A stretch of 64,000 nucleotides of DNA from Lepidodermella squamata (taxonomy: Eukaryota > Gastrotricha): the NCBI GenBank assembly GCA_047495785.1, contig JBLDXI010000001.1:2976001-3040000 (forward strand), read 5' to 3'. Of this stretch, positions 46,298 to 56,538 are shown one piece after another. The stretch's first letter is position 1, and every line of letters begins with the position of its first letter. Below the pieces are notes generated by a model. It was not told the DNA's origin. It did no database searches and saw nothing but the letters and a program-made list of their open reading frames with translations. A program made the translations under genes and the position numbers.

Positions 46298-47452
46298 TCA
46301 GCAATACTGATACCACGATAGTTCGCCAACTTCAACGAAGCAGAAAAAATGCACAGTCATCATAACAAGCGTAATTGATGCCAGTGAAACAGCAATCACG
46401 TCGATTAGCCTGGCTCGCGTTATCCTGAAACTGATCTTCCAACAAGGTTGAACCTCAGCACAGAGCCATCGCTTATATGAGAGGCACAAGCTTGACATAG
46501 CCATGGCGTAGATCATGCAAATGGCTGACAAGAAATTGCACGCCAAAGTGTAATCCGTCAGGAAGGTTGTTGTAGGCTTCGCAGGAATTCGGTTCGCAAT
46601 ATCCATCTGAGTTACTGTGAGCGAGAGGAGAATAGTCACCATATACGCTGTCCTGTCACCATACCGTGGGCTCAGCAGGAATCCAGCTAGCTGCAGGCAC
46701 GAAAGGAAAATTATCGGCAAAATAATATTCAGTTCGAAGTAAATGGGATTCCTTGCAATGACGAGCTCGAAGCTAACTGCTGCCCAATTAGCCATAGCGG
46801 CTTCTTTGATAGCGGCATTCCATAATTTTAGTCTCCACTCACTCCCAACAGTTTCGGCCCATTCCGTCATATTTGTCTTGTACCAGACACTTGTCAGTTG
46901 AGACGACGATTGAATTGAAAAAATGAACCTGCAACGAGCAGTGTCGTAAGGAAACTTTCCGTAATCCATGTCACAAGCGGTTTTAAAGGACCCAGAAATT
47001 CTCAGCTGAAATTTGAGCTCACCATTCTTCTCATTTCTAACTGTTAGTCGCCGCTGAAAACCAATCTCCAATCCATATGGACCTTTTGAGTTCACGTGTG
47101 CGATAAAAGGAGTCCAAATTAGGTCCATGTTTCCGATGAACATCGCATTCAGCCTCGACGCGTTGTAATTCGGGCAGTTTACCACCCATTCGAAGAATAC
47201 AACTCCAACGAGACTCATTGATTCTTCGTCGTCACTGACCTGATCAAGAGAGTCCGCGAGGAAAAAAGCCGTGAAAGCAAGTAGCGGGCATGAATTTGTT
47301 ACAAAATCACTGGAGGTGCAAAGAGGGGTGACTGACTCGGCGGAAACATCGGGGCACTGTTCGATCAATTCCAAGCTTCTGAAATTGTGTATCTGACATG
47401 AAGCAGACAGGATCCTTGAAATAAAAATTAAGAAAGTTTCAATATGTCGCAT
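46298..47452 (-). CDS. Cys-loop ligand-gated ion channel subunit, intronless
   Basis: One open frame of 384 codons. A signal peptide (HIETFLIFISRILSASC) precedes an extracellular domain with the signature Cys loop CDMDYGKFPYDTARC (13 residues between the Cys). Four membrane segments follow: ELNIILPIIFLSCLQLAGFLL, TAYMVTILLSLTVTQM, TLACNFLSAICMIYAMAMSS and IDVIAVSLASITLVMMTVHFF. The loop between helices 3 and 4 is very short (about 35 residues), which explains the length below the usual 450. The stretch before helix 2 (YGDRTAYM) resembles the GEK region of cation channels rather than the PAR motif of anion channels. No vicinal Cys pair is visible in the loop C region, so it is unlike an alpha-type nicotinic subunit. 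Predicted cation-permeable surface channel; ligand unknown. Divergent to the sulfotransferase. Confidence 0.85.
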   Translation of the reverse strand: MRHIETFLIFISRILSASCQIHNFRSLELIEQCPDVSAESVTPLCTSSDFVTNSCPLLAFTAFFLADSLDQVSDDEESMSLVGVVFFEWVVNCPNYNASRLNAMFIGNMDLIWTPFIAHVNSKGPYGLEIGFQRRLTVRNEKNGELKFQLRISGSFKTACDMDYGKFPYDTARCRFIFSIQSSSQLTSVWYKTNMTEWAETVGSEWRLKLWNAAIKEAAMANWAAVSFELVIARNPIYFELNIILPIIFLSCLQLAGFLLSPRYGDRTAYMVTILLSLTVTQMDIANRIPAKPTTTFLTDYTLACNFLSAICMIYAMAMSSLCLSYKRWLCAEVQPCWKISFRITRARLIDVIAVSLASITLVMMTVHFFCFVEVGELSWYQYC

Positions 47453-48579
47453 TTTCGGTTCGATAAGAAGTTGGATGATAAGTCATTTTTGAGTTTGTTC
47501 TTTCGTAGAAACAAGCTCCGCCGCTTAATTATTTCTTTATGCCATGAAAATCAAATATTTGTTGCAGGAATCGATTTCTAAGGTAAAGATTTCGTTAAAA
47601 TATTTTATAATGTTTTTCTTCAATATTTGAGACGCGCCGCCGTATGAAAAGGGGCTGCGTCTCACAATTGGGTGATTATGCACTAATAACTGTACTACAA
47701 CAATTTACCTTTTTCAAAATCTTACCAAATATGCCAAAAATAAAGAGCGTCTAACAATAACTTTTTTAATTTGACAGCGTAAAGATTTCATTATATATCT
47801 TTTAATACATTAAAAAATCACTGACGTCATATCAGGCGAACCAGGCTTTTAACTCATGTCTGAAATGAAAGCGCCTTCGCTCTTCGCTCCAATTTCAGAT
47901 AGGTAGCGCGTCCTGCCCGATGAAGGGCTCAATGCAAGGCATGCCGATTTTTTGTTAATCTGAAAGTCCTGAATATCTAGGAGGTTCAAAATTTACCTGC
48001 CTAACATTAATATGTACATCAATTTGCCGAACAACACCCTCTATTCAGCCACAAGCTCAGGAGACCGCGTACTTCACCTGTTCACCTGTTTGGGACCGCG
48101 TACTTCGTGTTCAAATTTGGACCGAGCTGCAAATTAGTTTACGATCGAATTTAAGCCAGGTTGCTCTTTTCTTGCGTCGTAGAAGGGTTATCTCTCGCAG
48201 CCTCTGCGGCCTAGTTTCACACCACGGCAATGTTCTTATCATGCTCACTTGAGACCGTTCGCAGGGAAAGTTGAGATTAATATTATGCTGGACTTATGCT
48301 GTCGTAACAAGCCCAGGCATGCAATTTCGATTGTGACTCATCGCATTGTGCAATTTATCGCAGAGTTTCTTGCGGCGGTCTCATTTATCATGCGGTTCAA
48401 TTCGCCATAGGGTGTGTTCATAAACTCAGCGTTCAGAACGCTTTTCTTTCATAATTACTAGTAAATTGCGTTTCCACTCCACTCATATCCCCTTTTTCCG
48501 GATTGAGATGACTAGTTTGAATATTCCACTTACTGTGTTTTAGGGTGTTTTCAGCAATATAATATACATTTTTGCAGCA
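47453..48579. other. Divergent region between channel and sulfotransferase genes
   Basis: No exon supported. A partial direct repeat of GACCGCGTACTTC occurs at about 48063 and 48096. A TTTTTGCAG acceptor-like site lies immediately before the sulfotransferase ATG, consistent with a 5'-UTR intron or leader trans-splicing. Confidence 0.45.
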
Positions 48580-49608
48580 ATGTCAGAGCCATCGGGAACT
48601 GAAAAACAATCGGCCGATGGCAAACAGGGACTAACTAACCACGCGGCAATGATGAACGACTTTGCGGAAGTATTTAGGCCGCTTCGCAACAATGATGAAG
48701 GCGTGCCAATGGCCCTGTTTCACGGACAGTGGCTACCAGCATTCTTGCCGGTCTACTGGCCTCAAATCTACAACTTTCCTGTCAAGCCTGACGACGTTGC
48801 AGTGCTGAGTTTCCCGAAAAGCGGAACCCATTGGCTGCACTACATGGTTTATTTGATAACAACTGGAAATTTCGATAGCTCCCCGCCGCGCGACGAGCGT
48901 GGGCTTCTCGAGCTTCCGCGGCCAGGCGCGCAAGAAGCATTGGAGCGATTAGGCGCAAAACCTGGGCCGAAAGTTTTGAGCTCGCATTTGTCGGCTGACC
49001 TATTGCCGAAGCACATTTTCAACGGCAAAGTTATTTACATCTACCGCAACGCGAAGGATGCTTGTGTGTCTTTCTACCACCATCAACGAGCGATGGATAA
49101 TCCTACCATGCCCTTTAAACTCACGTTTGACGAGTTCGTGAGAAAATTCATCGAGGGCAAATTCATGTTTGGACCCTATCCGTCCCACGTCGAAGGCTAC
49201 GAGAAATTGAAAAAGGATGGCAAGAATATTCTAATTCTTCGATATGAAGATGTGAAAAAGGTTGGTTTTAGAAGCTTTTCCCACCTTAAATTCCACTTCA
49301 ATTTTTATTCTATTTAGGATCACATTGGGTCTATTCGTCAAATTGCTGCGTTTCTCGGCAAGGAGTTGGACGACGCGACGGTTGAGAAGATTCGCGAGAA
49401 AACATCCTTTTCCAGTATGCGCAACAACGATGGCTACAACTGGTCCGAGCTGAAGAAGAGCGGAATGTTTGCTAAAGATGCCGAGTTTATTCGCAAGGGG
49501 GAAGTTGGCGACTGGCGTAATCACTTCAAAGACCCGAAACTGCTGGCGGATTTCGAGGAGTTCATCAAGAAAAGCCTGCCGGCTGACTTAATCATACCTT
49601 GCGAATAA
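48580..49608 (+). CDS. Cytosolic sulfotransferase (SULT family)
   Basis: Two exons: 48580-49260 and 49318-49608 (TAA), phase-0 intron of 57 bases, 323 residues, close to the family's usual 290-320. It has the PAPS-binding loop FPKSGTHW, the conserved YIYRNAKDACVSFYHH region (3'-phosphate site), LILRYEDVKKD across the splice junction, and the C-terminal FIRKGEVGDWRNHF signature. There is no signal peptide or membrane segment, so the enzyme is soluble. It transfers sulfate from PAPS to hydroxyl or amine groups of small molecules such as hormones, amines or xenobiotics; the substrate cannot be told from sequence. The catalytic His is expected in SSHLSADLLP. All key motifs are intact. Confidence 0.9.
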
Positions 49609-50386
49609 CCAGTATTTTTCGCTATTGTTGTGCAGTAATTCTCGATTTTGTTTACCACTCGTGGATTCATGTGTAAATGCTATCTTCCAAACTTCCGTGA
49701 ATGGGGTATCCTAATTCATGGATAGCTTGAAAAAACTGAATTCATGAGGTTTTTCTTTCAGAATCGTTTCCATGAATTTAATTAAAGGCTTTCAATTGGA
49801 AAAATTGCAACTGATTAATTTTATTCTCGATTTGTGGTATAAAAGCCTAAATATTTTATGCGAGTTCGGTCACGATGTTGGGTGAGTGGTATTGTTGATG
49901 GATTTAGTTGAGTTTGTTACAAAAAGTATCAATCTGAAGAAGATGATGGATTCCTGCTATCGATAAAGCCATAGAGAACGTAGTGATCACTACGTTCTCT
50001 ATGGATAAAGCCATTGCATTAGCTAGCTATCTATGGCTTGCAGTCAATGGGATTCAATGTACAGTTGAACTTCGTACATACCACCTGTCGGGCTCCACCC
50101 AGTGAGACGGCAGAGCTCAACTTCGTCCTGCTTGTTCTGATTAGACATTAGACATTCCTCTCTTCCGCGTTTTTAATTCCAGTCCTTTTAGGCGTGAATT
50201 CATTCCTTATGTCAAAGGGCACGAGCAAAAATAGCGTGTGCACTCTTCCTATAATTGGCTCGATTAGTGTCCAACCGGTTTCTTAAAATCGATAGCTTGT
50301 GTGCTCATGTTTCACCACGCCAATAACCAATAAATTACAAGCATTTCTGTCTGAAGGAATATTACAATTTTGACCTGATAGGCATT
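49609..50386. other. Intergenic between sulfotransferase and receptor copy 3
   Basis: No exon supported. Contains a perfect 36-bp palindrome (49969-50004) flanked by short direct repeats. Confidence 0.45.
49969..50004. repeat. Perfect 36-bp palindrome
   Basis: CCATAGAGAACGTAGTGA is followed at once by its exact reverse complement, with no spacer. ATAAAGCC overlaps the left edge (49963-49970) and recurs just beyond the right edge (50005-50012), as a short direct repeat. Confidence 0.95.
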
Positions 50387-52818
50387 ATGGAATCGAAAAA
50401 GCTAGAATTTTTGCAGATTACTTGGTTAATTTTGATGCCAAGTTTCATGGTGTCAAGTGCAGTACCAAGAGTATTCAAATCATCTAGCCGAGGAGATTCG
50501 CGGCGGCAAGAGATAAAAATCCCAGTGATCTCGAATTACGGTAAGTTATGAGTATGATTAACTCGAAATGAACTAGAAAAGGAGTAGCTTTTGCTTTAGA
50601 TGCATTTTCTATCTAACTGTCTCCTTTTTTAGGTGGATTTGTGGGCATCGGCCCTTTTGCAACTGAGGGTGTTCAAATCGCTGTTGATGCAATAAAAAAC
50701 TCGACGAATCTATTGAAAGACTACGATCTAACAATCGAGATGTACGATGACATGTGTGATTCAGCTTTAGGGATAGATCTTGCACTCACAATTTTAAATG
50801 ACGAGGAGAGGAATTATTTCCCTATTATCATTGGCCCCAGCTGTCCTTCTTGGTTGTACACCGGCCAGGTTCTGCCGTATTACAACTTCGTAGGCGCTGG
50901 GACGTGGGTCGGCAGCGTGGGAACGTCTTTCTTCGGCTTATTGAATGCATTCCCAATGGTCTATGAAGCTTTACCGCATTTCATCGCTAGCAACAAATGG
51001 AAGCGTGTTTTTCTTATCACGGAACTACTGACCAGCTGGTTGGTGTTGGAGTCTTTCTTGCAAGAGAGCTTGAAAAACTTGAATATCACTTTGTCTGCCG
51101 TAGTCAAGGTCGAATATGTTGGAACATCCCTTCCTAGCTTTGAGTCCTTTGATGAATCTGTAAGAGAGCTCGCATCTTATGACCCACGAGTAATCATCGT
51201 GAATTCAAATTTTCCGGGAGCATTGGCATGTGAGTTTTACAGGCAAGGCAAGTACGGACCGCATTACGTCCTCCTGTTTGTTGGCTTTGCATATTTCACG
51301 CCAGAAGTGCAGTTCAAACAGCCGTGGTGCAAGCAGGAGATGATTTTTGAAGTTCTGCACTCAGTCTTCTTCTTTTCTTACGGTAAGAAGCTTGACATCG
51401 AGCCTGACGAGGAAGATATCGTGGGATTGACGGGCCGCCGATTTGATGAATTATTGCGAGCAAGATCGTCCTTTACGAGATACCAGCACTTATGGTTCTT
51501 CTTCCGCGATTTCTCTTACACTCAAGTTCTTGCGACAGCTGTGGTTCTGAACCAAACAGATCTAGAACTTAGGAGTAAAGGAGGTAATCTTTCGAATTGG
51601 GCGATATCTGGGGGACTATTCAAAGCCGACGGAAGCGTCATCGCTGCGGTTCTTGCTGAGAAATACCGCAATCTGCGAATGAAGAGCTTCACCTTAGAAG
51701 ACAGAGAGCCAATATCTAGCCTCAGAGGTGTCACAGCCTTTTATCAAGTACGAGTGGTTGACAACAAAATCCAAGCTATTCCAGTAGCGAAAGTCGACTC
51801 ATCTTTCAGCCCACCGCGATTAACTGGCGGTCCAGGTCTCATCAAATGGCGAACTCCAGACGGATTAGCACCGTCGGATAACGTGATAATAGCTTTGAGC
51901 CGAGGACCAACCCTGACCAATGCATCAAACTTTACGCTAGTCATACTTGCAGCGGTTTTACTGATGGCAAATGGCGTGGTGTTCGCCCTTTACTTGAGGA
52001 ATAGAAACTCTGAGCTGATAAAGAAAAATCTACCGGCTATGAATTTCGGCATTTTAATGGGAAATTTTCTGCTATTAAGCTCAATTTTCATTCTACCACG
52101 TGAGATAGTTGGAAACCCCAGTGTTAGATGTATGGCTGCATCTTTCACTGTTCTTATCGGATATTCCTTAATCTCGTGCTGCCTCCTAGCTAAGCTGCAT
52201 GTTACATGCAAGGTCTGCCTAAAACCGGAGACTAGAAAAAGCAACAAAACGACGACGTTGATCGATACTAAGATTCTGGAGAGATCGAAATCTACTTCTT
52301 TAGTGACTGCTCTTTTATCATGTTGTTTCCAAGTCGTCATCATGGCCGTTTGGTTTGGCATCGAGCCTATAGAGACTTACTCTTATCTGGTGAAGGAGGA
52401 ACTAATTCACGCAAGTCTTGTCAATCAACAAGTCAAAATTTCCTGCCGCCTACCCACTAAAACGAACGCTTCCCTTGGATTCATCGCATACTTTGGTTCT
52501 TATTTTGCCCTTCTTTACTTGAGAACAATTTTTTATGTCTTCTCCCTGAGAAAAGTGAAGGTCAACAGCGTTGTGGATACGACTTCAACTCGTACAGTAT
52601 CCTACACATTGGGAATAGCTGTTGTTGCTGGTTTCGCTGTTCTTTTGATCGTATCAAGTGGAGATCCAGGCGACGTCATTTTAGCTCTAATCATAGTTTT
52701 GGAAATCATTTCATTGCTGTTGCTTGCGATATTATACGCCCCACAGGTAAGAGTTGATGTCAAATTAACAATGAACCCTAATTAAAAATTGCAGATTCGC
52801 CGAGGCTGGCTTCTGTAG
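50387..52818 (+). CDS. GABA-B-like class C GPCR, copy 3
   Basis: Exons 50387-50540, 50633-52746 and 52795-52818 (TAG), intron phases 1 and 0, 763 residues. The N-terminus is a signal peptide (FLQITWLILMPSFMVSSA). The ectodomain and all seven membrane helices align with copy 1 with few changes (shared stretches VGTSFFGLLNAFPMVYEALP, FYQVRV, CMAASFT.LIGYSLISCCLL, IRRGWLL), so the two separated quite recently. The linker after helix 3 differs (KPETRKSNKTTTLIDTK against KAESRRSTPARGLRIQS). The last exon is 24 bases and encodes only the IRRGWLL tail. Here the final intron has an in-frame stop if retained (tail VRVDVKLTMNPN). Presumed surface receptor coupling to G proteins, ligand unknown. Confidence 0.85.
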
Positions 52819-53408
52819 GAAACACTGAACATAATCTTAATGTCTGGTTTTCGACAACAATCCAGCCGCTAGCTCTTGATCATGCTCATCAGCTAAATCT
52901 CTGACGATAGCCGGAGAAATAATGAGAGTAGAGTGCGATTATTGCTGTCCCCAGCAGAAGGTTGCGCGGCACAGACATCGGGGTAAATTAGGGTTCTAGC
53001 TACACAGTCTAGCGATAACAGACGTAGCTGCAAAGCTTATGTCAGTTAATAAGAAACTAAAAGGATGGAAATTTAAAAAGATGAATTCATCTCCTGTATT
53101 ATTCCTCAAATATCAACTATAAAAATACCTGTTGGAGGTTTCAGCATCGAGCTACCTGAAACTTTCATTTAATCGGAAGTTTTGTATCGTCACTAAAGCT
53201 ATTTTTACACAATAAAAAGCCAAAATCCAAATAAGCGCGATAATTTGATTTTCGAATGCTGTCGATTGCTCCAATGTCCGAAAAATTGCTTCAGTGTGAC
53301 CATGGACCTGACTCAGATTGATTTATTTCAAATAATCGTGCTGTTGCTAATGGTTTAACTATGTTCTTGTTCTTTTCAAGTTGAGTGTTGTCCAGGTGCA
53401 AGTTTTCT
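52819..53408. other. Intergenic between convergent receptor copy 3 and SH3-kinase gene
   Basis: 590 bases, AT-rich, no exon supported; probably the two 3' UTRs. Confidence 0.4.
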
Positions 53409-55508
53409 TCAAGGTTTCAAGTACCGTCGCAAAAATCTCTCTTGAAACACGTCTTCAATGTCTGGCCGCTGCTCAGGCTCGTACACCAGCAAGTGATCAA
53501 TGAAACGACTCAGCTCTTTGCTTCTTGATTCTGGCAGGCGGGGTGGACGACTTTTCCTAAATTTCGGAAATTTCATGCACTCGATATGCTAATTGAAAAC
53601 TATTTCATTTACGCTGTTAATTCTCGAACAACACTAGGTATGCTTTCGCCAAACGGGTAATCTAGCATCGCCAAGTAATGCACGAGAACCCCCAACGACC
53701 AGACATCAACTTTCTTGCCGTAGGATTCCGTCTTGGCTATTTCAGGTGCCAAATAGGGGAATGTTCCAATAAACGTGTTTGCTTGGTTCCCTTGGAATGT
53801 CCTGAAGATTCGACAAAGCTGAATTGCTTAAATGTTATCTATTGATCATACCCATTCAATTTCGAAGCTGCGCCCAAATCACCAAGCTTGACATCATAAT
53901 TCTCCATTACAAACACATTCTAAGGGGGAAAATTCCAGTAGAAATCTAGATGCTTCTGAAATAAGGTTACCTCAGCCTTAACGTCGCGGTGAATGATGTC
54001 GAGCTTGTGCAGGTGCTCCAGAGCCAAGCTGAGCTGAAAAGCCCACTTTCGAATCTACAAGCAAACTTTACAACGGCTGCCTTTTCAGATTAAAGCGAAC
54101 CTCGTCCTCTGAAAATTGTTCGGTGTTTGATTTCTTTTGATTGATTGCCTTTCGAAGGTTTCCCCTGCTGCAGAACTCAGTTTCTATGTAAAGCTTGCCA
54201 TTCTCTATTTCAAGCACAATTTGGATTTAACGACCGTTAACTGTGATTAATCAGGGTCTAACCAATGAAAGAGCCGAGGTATTTCACTATGTGTTGGTGA
54301 GGGTGTTTTCGTAAAAACTCGGCCTGTTTGAATTTTCATGACAGACATTATGAAATCATTTTAGAATAGACTATAGGCTTACCTCTTTCAAAGTTTTATC
54401 ATCATGCTTCCCGTCTAGCTGGACAGATTTTATGACCAGCTCCCTGTTATCGCGCTTTCGAATAGCTAAGGTTGCCTCGCCGTAGGATCCTGATCCTATC
54501 TTCTGTTTATCAATGTAATCGCTTTCACGCTTGCTTCCGGCTGATGCTGTTTTGCCCCCTGAACTCGCTCTCGACTTGGACCTGTCAAAACACTTGATGT
54601 AAATGCTTGCTCAATTAACTTGGGATCACCAACTGGGATGTGTCTGCAGATTGTTGAGATGATCCACTCTGTGCCCTTCTTAGAGATGATTTTTCTTTGG
54701 CATCCAATATGACGACCGAACTTCTAGGCATATTGCCAGCCTTTCCATCAATATTCTTGACGCGGCAAAGATTAGAATCTTTCAAGTCGTACAGCAGCTC
54801 AAGTATCTCGCCGGCCTCAACCGAAAATCCGTCGTCTAAAGCCGCTGCTTTGCTGCTGATGCAAATCCTTTTACCTTGCTGCTCCAAATTAGCTTTGAAC
54901 AATTGCTGTAGTTCGGGCAGCAAGCGGTTCTTTGCAGTTGAGATGGAGCTGGTTTTCTTGTCACGGGACAATGTCGAGCTTTCGCCAAGCTTTTCAAGAA
55001 GATTAGACGGGACGTAGCCGCTGCTTCCATCAGCAGTTTTCACCTTCCATTTACTGCTCCGGGAATCGTCAATCAGCTCCAATATCTCGCCAGTGTATAC
55101 GGTAACTTCGCGAGAGGTTTCCGCCACGAAGTGATCTTTGACCTTGAGAGCACTGGGACGAACATTTGATAATCCTGGTTGTACCTCTAAATGAAAACTT
55201 ACGTTCCACCTGTTTTTTCAATCATCGACATGAAGGTCGACTGATTCGTCACATGAAGCCGCTCTCTGTTACGAAAAGGTGATGCTCAAGTTTGTCCTTC
55301 TGTTAACAATGACTTACGGTAGTTCTTCGCTAGCATCAGATTCATCATCGTCAGTAGTGTCGGTTTCAGTTACTTCGTCGGTCTCATCTGATTCGGTAGA
55401 TTCGATTTCAATGCTACCCAGATTTTTGGCCAATACAGCCGCCTTCCGCCGCTCCTCTTCTAGTTTCTTCTGAATATCATTCAATTTCCCTACGCTGTTG
55501 GTCGACAT
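53409..55508 (-). CDS. SH3-SH3-NEK-like kinase, short paralogue of the EPS8-kinase protein
   Basis: Ten exons on the minus strand: 55508-55318, 55265-55210, 55186-54634, 54581-54383, 54323-54263, 54204-54101, 54054-53971, 53919-53852, 53801-53613 and 53556-53409 (TGA); 550 residues. The N-terminus has a short coiled coil and an acidic Ser/Thr/Asp/Glu run. SH3 module 1 (VTVYTGEILELIDDSRSSKW, GYVPSNLLEKL) is a clear EPS8-type SH3. Module 2 (FKANLEQQGKRICIS...VEAGEILELLYDL) matches the repeated unit of the large paralogue. The kinase has IGSGSYGE, VIK, HRDVKAEN, GDLGAA, LAPE and DVWSLGV, so it looks catalytically complete. Exons of 84 and 68 bases around HRDVKAE and DLGAA have exact counterparts, same phase, in the gene at 17063. 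The exon 2 donor is uncertain: the stronger GTAAGT at 55202 breaks the frame, the weaker GTGGAA keeps it. Confidence 0.75.
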
Positions 55509-56538
55509 TTTTCTATAATCGTTTCAATATTGCTTGTGTAGAGATTGCAGCCTCCATTTTTTTTGGTCGGATTTGTGAGATAAAAGTTTCTTGGAAAATG
55601 CGACGTAAATTATGCCTCATTGATAACAACTGGTCGCAGCGTTATCTCGCGGCTGTTAGCCTCTCGTTAGCAGACTGAGTTCGGCTGTACTCAGTGGTAA
55701 GGGAAGAAGGTGGAAGTGAAGGAGGTGCTTTGTGTGAACAAGACCTAATAATTATGAGTCATCGCTGCATTTTTTGCATGATTCAATTTGTGCAAAAAGA
55801 TCACACCAAGTGAATGAGCCCATTTCGCGGGGTGGGCGACAGAACGACTTGCCCAGAATAGAAAAAAGTGGCGTAATGCATTTGATAGGCGCAAAAAACT
55901 GGCCTTCTAGTGAACCGGTACACGACTGACTTGGCAGGGATGCAAAAATTTATAGTTTACGCCATTGTTATTCTACAGGGTGTTGCATACATGTTTCCAA
56001 GGGGTCTACAGAAGTAGTTTCTTTGGCGGATCGAGATGAATGACCTTTTCTTTTGAGATTCAACTTCCCTTGAACGTGCTTGGGCTTGAATGAATTATGA
56101 ATCAATTATCTATCAAATAAGCTATGGCTCACGGTCGATGCATGCACAATTACTTCTGTGAACCCCTTGCAAACAAGTATGCAAGTCGTACTGTCGCCCA
56201 CTCCGCGATATCCTGTAACAGTGGCAATCGACTTTTGTTCAACATCCAATATTTTAATCAAATCATTTTCCGAACAGCACCGCAACGTTTTCAGGCCTCA
56301 GCCTTCAGCTTTCAGCCTAGCAAGTGTCACGTAAACACTGAGCAACGCAATTTAATTCAAATACCGAGAGTGCACCCAATATTTTGCGAGGGAACCCTAA
56401 TGTAGGCACACTCGAATAACACACACGCGTACGCAACGTGTTTGCGTCACCCTAACATGTAAGTATAAGTATAACCCGCAAAAATACGCACACCACGCAA
56501 GCGAAAAAAAAAACACATACAACAAATAATGCACACCA
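55509..56538. other. Divergent region between SH3-kinase gene and EB5
   Basis: About 1 kb between divergent starts. The 93-codon frame at 56124-56405 has no motif. AC-rich sequence near 56405-56530 precedes the EB5 start. No clear promoter element seen. Confidence 0.4.
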
